Assembly (NCBI GenBank): GCA_018697195.1
Contig: CM031858.1
Location: forward strand, 127,171,133-127,235,132
Direction: 5' to 3'
DNA length: 64,000 nt
From: Certhia americana
Taxonomy: Eukaryota; Chordata; Aves; Passeriformes; Certhiidae
Positions 58,653 to 64,000 of this stretch are shown here, in pieces. Numbering within the stretch: the stretch's first letter is position 1; every line of letters starts with the position of its first letter. Below the pieces are notes generated by a model that was not told the origin of the DNA, did no database searches, and was given only the letters and a program-made list of their open reading frames with translations. The position numbers and the translations under genes were made by a program.

Positions 58653-59030
58653 GTATTTTATATCTATTTCCAGATATCATTGTCAGCCTATCAGACCATG
58701 AGATTGCAAAAACGCTTTCTGTTGCTGAGGCAACTTGTAGCTCTTGAAACTGTGAATGGGCAGCATAATCTAAAGGATCCTTTGCAGGTCATCTTCATGA
58801 TGAGGGATAACCTAAAATACTACTTATCACACCACGTTGTAAAGACATGGATTGAAAAGATTTTGGAAAATTGTTCTGTCTTGAATCATTCAGAATTAAT
58901 TAAAGCACGGATTTCCAAATATCTGTGGCAGGAAAAACATCACCAAAAGTATTCAGAAATCCTGGACTACTTACTGCTTGGTCATGCACATTTGAAATTA
59001 CCTCAATTCAGCATATGTATGTTCAAATAA
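58653..59030 (+). other. Uncharacterised open frame, probably chance
   Basis: Stop-to-stop frame of about 125 codons. The stretch KYYLSHHVVKTWIEKILENC lies in the middle, and the frame ends in ICMFK. A TATTTCCAG at 58665-58673 could be a 3' splice site at its start. I recognise no domain, and it has no ATG near the beginning. By my rough estimate, one or two frames this long are expected by chance in 64 kb of this composition. I therefore do not call it a gene. Confidence 0.15.
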
Positions 59031-61429
59031 CACCAGACTAGACTGTGCACATTAGCTTTGTGACACGACCTAGATAAAACTACAAACTGTTTAAAAGTAC
59101 TTTTTAAAGTGCTCTTAAATTTTACCACACCCAGAATTTTGGATGCTTTTCATATGATTTACCAGCTATAATAAATTACCTGAAATCAGTTTTTCTTAAA
59201 AACATCAAAACAAGCATATTTATCACATTAAGTGCTTAGCTTGCAACATCAATTTTTCGCTTGCACTTTTGTCTATAATAAGCATTTAACTCATAAAGAA
59301 ATCACATTAGTTTATCTATAAATTGTTCCAGTGATAGAACTGCAGAACTATTAATTGATGTTAAGTGATTTAAGAAAATACCTTGTAAGTCTGTCCATAA
59401 CACCTTGAGGAACTAAACTCTTTTTTATTCCAGCAGTTGAAAACTTAAGTTATTTTGAAATATTTGAACTCTCCTATAAATATTAAAGAAGACTTTATAA
59501 AAGAATAACTGAGAAAAAAGTTTGATTCCTGTGGAGACACCTCCTCAGTCTGCTCAGGGCTCAGCAAATGATTTATCTAGTTAGGTTTGAGTTATAGCAA
59601 AACCTAATACATTGAAGATCAGTTATTACTCCATTTAAAATCTTGTGTCCAATTGTCCAATGCAAGAGATAAGAAAACATTCTAGCCTCAAATCTTGGTA
59701 AAAAAGCAACTGCACTAAACCAAGTTGATATTTAACTTATTTATATGATTTCAAGTGATCCACTTAGATATTGAGAAGCTTCCATTGATCTAAGGTATAT
59801 GGTGATATAAAAACACAATTACATAACTCTTGTTTTAATGAGAATTATCAAAAATATAGTGCTATATACATTTGCTCCAGCTGTCTGCAACATAAAAATC
59901 TTATTCCCTATGAGCTTAATATAGACTACTTTATAAAAGCAAGGTGGAGATTTGTTAATGCTTCTTATCAGCCCCTGCAAAGTGGAAAATAAGCAAAGCT
60001 TTATATAACAAAGGTACTTTAAACTTGCATTTTGTTCACTCATATTTAAAGAATTTTTCCATCTTTGAAATTGAACGTAATATGCTGACTTTGAAATCTT
60101 TGAGTACATATTTCAATACAGAAGCTTTTCATTACCCTTTAAAATTAATCCTCAAATATCTAGCTGCCATACCTTGGCAATAGCAAAGAAGTCTTTGCGT
60201 TAACCCATTTTAGACAGAAATATAAAAAGGCTTATTTTAATTTTTTGAGGTTAAATAAAATAAATAATATAAATTTTATTTTTTTGCCACTTTAAGGATC
60301 TAGTATCTTACTAGACACCTAATCTAATAATTTCAAGTTTTATTTTTCTACATTTTCTATTTAATTCTCAATGGAAAAAAAAAGACCAATGGTATTTAGT
60401 TGTGTAGTTACTTATTATAATGTGTTACATAAAGCATGTAGCTGCACGTTTAACCTTAATCTTTGTTTATCATTTAGGAAAGACAACTTCTGTGTTGTAA
60501 CCTGTTCATTCTGGGAAGTATTCTGCTTCCCACTAAACAAATCAGTTTTAGGCTGCTTATAAGCGCTAACATGGATGATTAATTGAACACCCAGAAATTA
60601 CTGACTGGGTAATATAAGATGATTTGTGAAAATTGGAATTGCCTGTCCCTGCTGTTGTGTATTCTGAGTAGCTCTTACTGACATTTGGAGGTTTGGGTAA
60701 TTTGATTTTGTGTGGCTTTGTCACTCACACTGAGCTTACATCAACCTTCTGGAATTGATGCTCTTTAGCTTTCTTTCAACCACATTAAGAATTATTGTCA
60801 CTAACATCTCTTGTCTCATCAAAGCAAACAATAAATGAATTCTAAATGCTTTCAGGACTGAGACTTAGGGTCCCCCAAGAAGGCACATTCAAATTTCTTG
60901 ATGCTTTCTCACTAAAATAAAACAGTTCACCTTGAGGAGAATGAAAAGGAGACAGGATCAATTCTCTTTTACTTTTTACCTAGTCCATTCAAAATTAGAT
61001 TCTTTTTGCAGATTAGTGGCACTATTCAAATTAGCTCAGGATTTTTTTAATAAGCCCTTTCTTTGTATGCTTGACCATAATTTTGATCTTTTTGGGTTTT
61101 AATTCACACAATGAGAAATGTTGTACAATCCTCTTTATCCAGCAAACATTAGTTTTATGCTAATTAGTTGATGATGACCACTGGTTTTCTGAGCCTATTT
61201 ATTTTAGGACTGGCCCTTAAGTTTACTTAAAAAAACACATTGCCCTTACTTTAAAAAAACCCATTGTTTTGCTGATGTCAAGCAAAATCATAAACTCCTC
61301 AACTGAGAACCTTAGAAAAAATTACAATAGAGAAATGTGCTAATTTCCTGCTAGAATGAACACTGGATTATAGAAAATAAAAGGAACAATTTCCTTATTT
61401 TTTTCAGTTCTTAGTTCACTAAGAAATCT

Positions 61430-61885
61430 GGCACTGAAGAAATCTGTTCCTAAAGGACTATACCCCATGGAAAAGACTCATGCAGGAGCAGTTCATGAAC
61501 TCCAGGCCACATTGAACTGCATCGTGCAGGTCCCCTGTGTGAAAGACCCTGGGCTGGAACCAGGGAAGAGTGTGAGGAAGAAAGAGCAGCAGAGATTAAG
61601 TCTAATGGACTGATTACAACCCACATTTCTCACACTTTGCTCTACTTAAGAGGAGGAGGCAAAAGAGCTAGGAGTTAGCTGAGTTTGGGAAGAAGAGGCA
61701 GGGGGAATATATGGGTGAGGAAGGTGGTTTTAGTTTTATTTCTCACTATACCACTACATTATTTATTGACACTGTCTTGACCTACAAGATTTTCTTAACG
61801 ATTCCTTATGTCCTGTTGAGAAAGAGGAGGCTTGATGGGAACCTGGAGGCCAGACAAGGTCAACCCACATCACTACAATATTGTT
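61430..61885 (+). mobile_element. Diverged ERVL-type LTR fragment
   Basis: Same family as 34650-35630, in the same orientation: 'CCCATGGAAAAGACTCATGCAGGAGCAGTTCATGAACTCCAGG', 'GGAAGAGTGTGAGGAAGAAAGAGCAGCAGAGATTAAG', 'AGTTTTATTTCTCACTATACC' and a 3' end 'GACAAGGTCAACCCACATCA'. The 5' half is missing and the polyadenylation signal is mutated, so this copy is older than the one at 34.65 kb. No retroviral genes flank it. The 66-codon frame at 61711-61911 is incidental. Confidence 0.75.
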
Positions 61886-63073
61886 TGGTACCCCAAGGAC
61901 TTTTTTTATAGCAAAAATATCCCTGTCAGCATTGTTCTCCTTAAACTACATTAAACAATTAAGTTTTTTTCTAACATTCTCTTTAGAGCAGTCTCTTCAG
62001 AATCTTGTGCTTCCCCTTCATATTGCTTCAACTGGAATAGCTAGGTAATATAATTGTACCATGCAGTTATACTCTAATGGCATTCATATTTCCATGTTCT
62101 CATCAGAAATTGCTCTCCTGATGCAGTCTTAGGTTTGGCAGTATCTTGTCTACTGTGTTTTGTCATCAAGAAAATTCTTTTATTCTTGTTATGACCTCCT
62201 GATAAGGGATGCTTGTAGCAAAAATTCTTACAAATCTTTAAAGGACAACATTCTACAGAAATACATTTTGGGGAAAAAAAACCCACTGTTGATATAGAAG
62301 CAATTTCTTTGCCTTGTCATTTTCTGTGTTCTGTATATTGTCAAGACAATCTTTGAGTGAAACTTCTCTCCTTCCCACTCTCCACAACCTGCAGAAAGAG
62401 GGGAACTCTGTGTTATAACTTGTTTTAAATAATGAAAAAGGGTGAGGATTCATAAATCTAGCATTATTAATTTTTGAGGTCTAGGTATTGATCTGTTCAA
62501 TTCCTAGATGCCTTAACTCCAGTTGTCATCAGGAATTCAATGGGGATTGTATTTCTGCTTTTCTGTAGTTTATGGCTCTCAGTTCTATAGTATATTTGGC
62601 TCATCTATCAAGAAGAGCCATGAGAGAGAAAAGGACAATTTCTGTTTAAACAAAATCATCACTGGTAATAGCAAGTATGTGGCCAAGAAAAAAGAAAAGA
62701 GGAAAAAAAAAGAAATTAAATATAAATAGATGAACTAAAATGGAAATCAATATCAAAGACATGTTGATTAGATAAAAGCTGATGAGTTGTGAAGACAAAT
62801 CATTTAATTTGCTTCTATTTTTAGGAATATGTTCCAAACAAACACAGTGATTAGACAAAAGATCTTCTATAAAGGAGAAAGACAAAAAAATAAGGGATAC
62901 AAATTTTATTTTGAATCTACAGAAAATCTCATACTGCAGAAGTCAATAGATTGTTCTAAAGATTATTTGAATATATATCCCCCTACTGAGAGATAATTTA
63001 TATGGGAAATACAAAATTAATATAAGTCTCCTAGTGCTCGTATGCATCACACATCTAACAATCAGGAGGAACA
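61886..63073. other. Unique AT-rich sequence
   Basis: Includes an A/G-rich patch at 62683-62730. No recognised element or exon. Confidence 0.45.
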
Positions 63074-63140
63074 TTCACAGAGTTGCAGGATATTCTGAGT
63101 TGGAAGGGATCCAAAAGATCATCAATTCCAGTTCTTAAAT
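63074..63140 (-). mobile_element. Short CR1 LINE 3' end scrap
   Basis: 'TCACAGAGTTGCAGGATATTCTGAGTTGGAAGGGATCCAAAAGATCATCAATTCC' matches the complement of the terminal CR1 bases. A fainter plus-strand CR1-like ending may follow at about 63195-63245 ('GGTTGGAAATGGATGGTATTGATGCTCTTTCCAGC'). Confidence 0.7.
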
Positions 63141-63839
63141 ATTCACTCTTTTAGGGACTTTACATCATATTTTGAGTTTAAAAGATTTAACCATATACTC
63201 TGGTTGGAAATGGATGGTATTGATGCTCTTTCCAGCTGTAACTATTTTAAAATCAGGATATGCAATGAAGTAAGTTTTATATTTATGAAATCATGTGGAT
63301 GAAGTTCAAGCTATTTAACTGCTAATATTTTGTTTTTCTATTTCTTATAATATGAAGTGCAGATAGACACTTGGCTTGTTCTATTTCATAAATTTAAGGA
63401 AAGATTCAGCACAAACAGTATATGTGTTTAATAAACTTTGAATCTCTTTGGAGCTCTTCAATTTGAGCAGGTTGCACGCTTCAAGCAAAATTATTGAGAA
63501 ATCCAAGCATGAATTTCTTCTTTCTGATGCCTGCACACTCAGCATTGGCAACTCGCATACATTGTGGATAAATTTATAATTTCAGTGCCATATTATAAGC
63601 TTATCTACTTGAATGAAACTGAAGTGCATGAAGGGTGATTAAGGATATAATTTTAATGCATCAGCCAAGATAAACAGTAAATTGAAGCTGTGTCTCTGTT
63701 ATGGCTGTGGGCTGAATGCCATAATAAAATTTATGTACCTGCTGAGCAGTTGGAAAACTATTTCTACATAAGAGGGAGAAATGTATTCTAGCCTCAAGGG
63801 TTCAGAGGCATCTGGAGTATCAAAACCTTAGCAGTTCAC
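63141..63839. other. Unique AT-rich sequence
   Basis: No recognised feature apart from the faint CR1-like ending near 63195-63245. Confidence 0.4.
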
Positions 63840-64000
63840 TCGCCTTGTGCCACATGGAACACAGGTGTGGCACCGCGGACTTTCCCTGGTGTGTCGGGTC
63901 TGGGCAGGGTGAGCCGCAGAAGGCCAAAGGACTTGGAGAGCCAGGAAGTCAGATTTGACATCTGCTCTAGCCTTCAGGAAAGAAAGTCTCTGTGGAGAAA
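63840..64000. other. GC-rich segment cut by the window edge
   Basis: Abrupt rise in G, C and CpG. It contains an 8-bp perfect hairpin (GTGCCACA at 63847-63854 with 63866-63873) and 'GTGTCGGGTCTGGGCAGGGTGAGCCGCAG'. It could be the start of an LTR or another element that continues past the window. Not classifiable here. Confidence 0.35.

Larger units (their letters stand above)
54482..61429. other. 6.9 kb of mostly unique AT-rich sequence
   Basis: No recognised mobile element. Small repeats lie at 55711-55761 (about 25-bp imperfect pair), 56956-56976 (ATAT) and 58217-58306 (45-bp tandem pair). An open frame of about 125 codons at 58653-59030 is listed separately. No RNA gene seen. Confidence 0.5.

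Noticed and set aside
1..64000. Possibility of a CRISPR array, operon, phage or other prokaryotic system
   Set aside because: No dense coding, no ribosome-binding-site pattern and no spaced identical repeats with unique spacers. The CR1 and LTR content marks this as vertebrate nuclear DNA.

Overview
The window looks like non-coding DNA from a bird nuclear genome, most likely a songbird. It is AT-rich. Its recognisable repeats are CR1 LINE fragments, several ending in the CR1-type 3' tail of ATTCTATG/ATTCTGTG octamers, plus LTRs resembling avian endogenous retrovirus families. Family names come from memory of consensus sequences; no search was run. I found no protein-coding gene, structural RNA gene, CRISPR array or operon-like layout. 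Every open frame is either a chance frame in AT-rich DNA or lies inside a repeat. The window is probably intergenic or a long intron.

Layout. 1-16 kb: mostly unique AT-rich sequence with small CR1 3' ends (about 0.4 and 4.3 kb), an old CR1-like fragment (2.6 kb), long poly-T tracts with a probable false duplication (1.95-2.23 kb), and a perfect 30-bp palindrome (4.16 kb). 16-21 kb: a 2.6-kb CR1 region with reverse transcriptase motifs, split by about 1 kb of other DNA, and another CR1 piece at 20.7 kb. 21-31 kb: a possible LTR (21.3 kb), a G-run tract (25.0 kb), a GC-rich island with a 66-nt hairpin (27.2 kb), an LTR (28.1-28.5 kb) and two CR1 3' ends. 32.2 kb: a graded tetranucleotide array holding a 10-N gap. 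34-40 kb: a CR1 3' end, an ERVL-type LTR (34.65-35.63 kb), an LTR-like element with a 207-bp internal tandem duplication, and a 1.1-kb ancient CR1 remnant. 40.9-51.6 kb: about 10.7 kb with almost no recognisable repeats. 51.6-54.5 kb: the densest part, with a minus-strand CR1 lying between two plus-strand CR1 pieces, a solo LTR inserted in that minus-strand CR1 with a 4-bp target duplication, and a second solo LTR with a perfect 8-bp terminal inverted repeat. 54.5-64 kb: unique AT-rich DNA, a 45-bp tandem duplication, a second diverged ERVL-type LTR, a CR1 scrap and a GC-rich edge.

Nothing here forms a functional gene system. The useful content is the record of mobile-element insertion, two possible assembly problems (1.95-2.23 kb and the gap at 32.34 kb), and a few structured segments that RNA data or comparative alignment could test.
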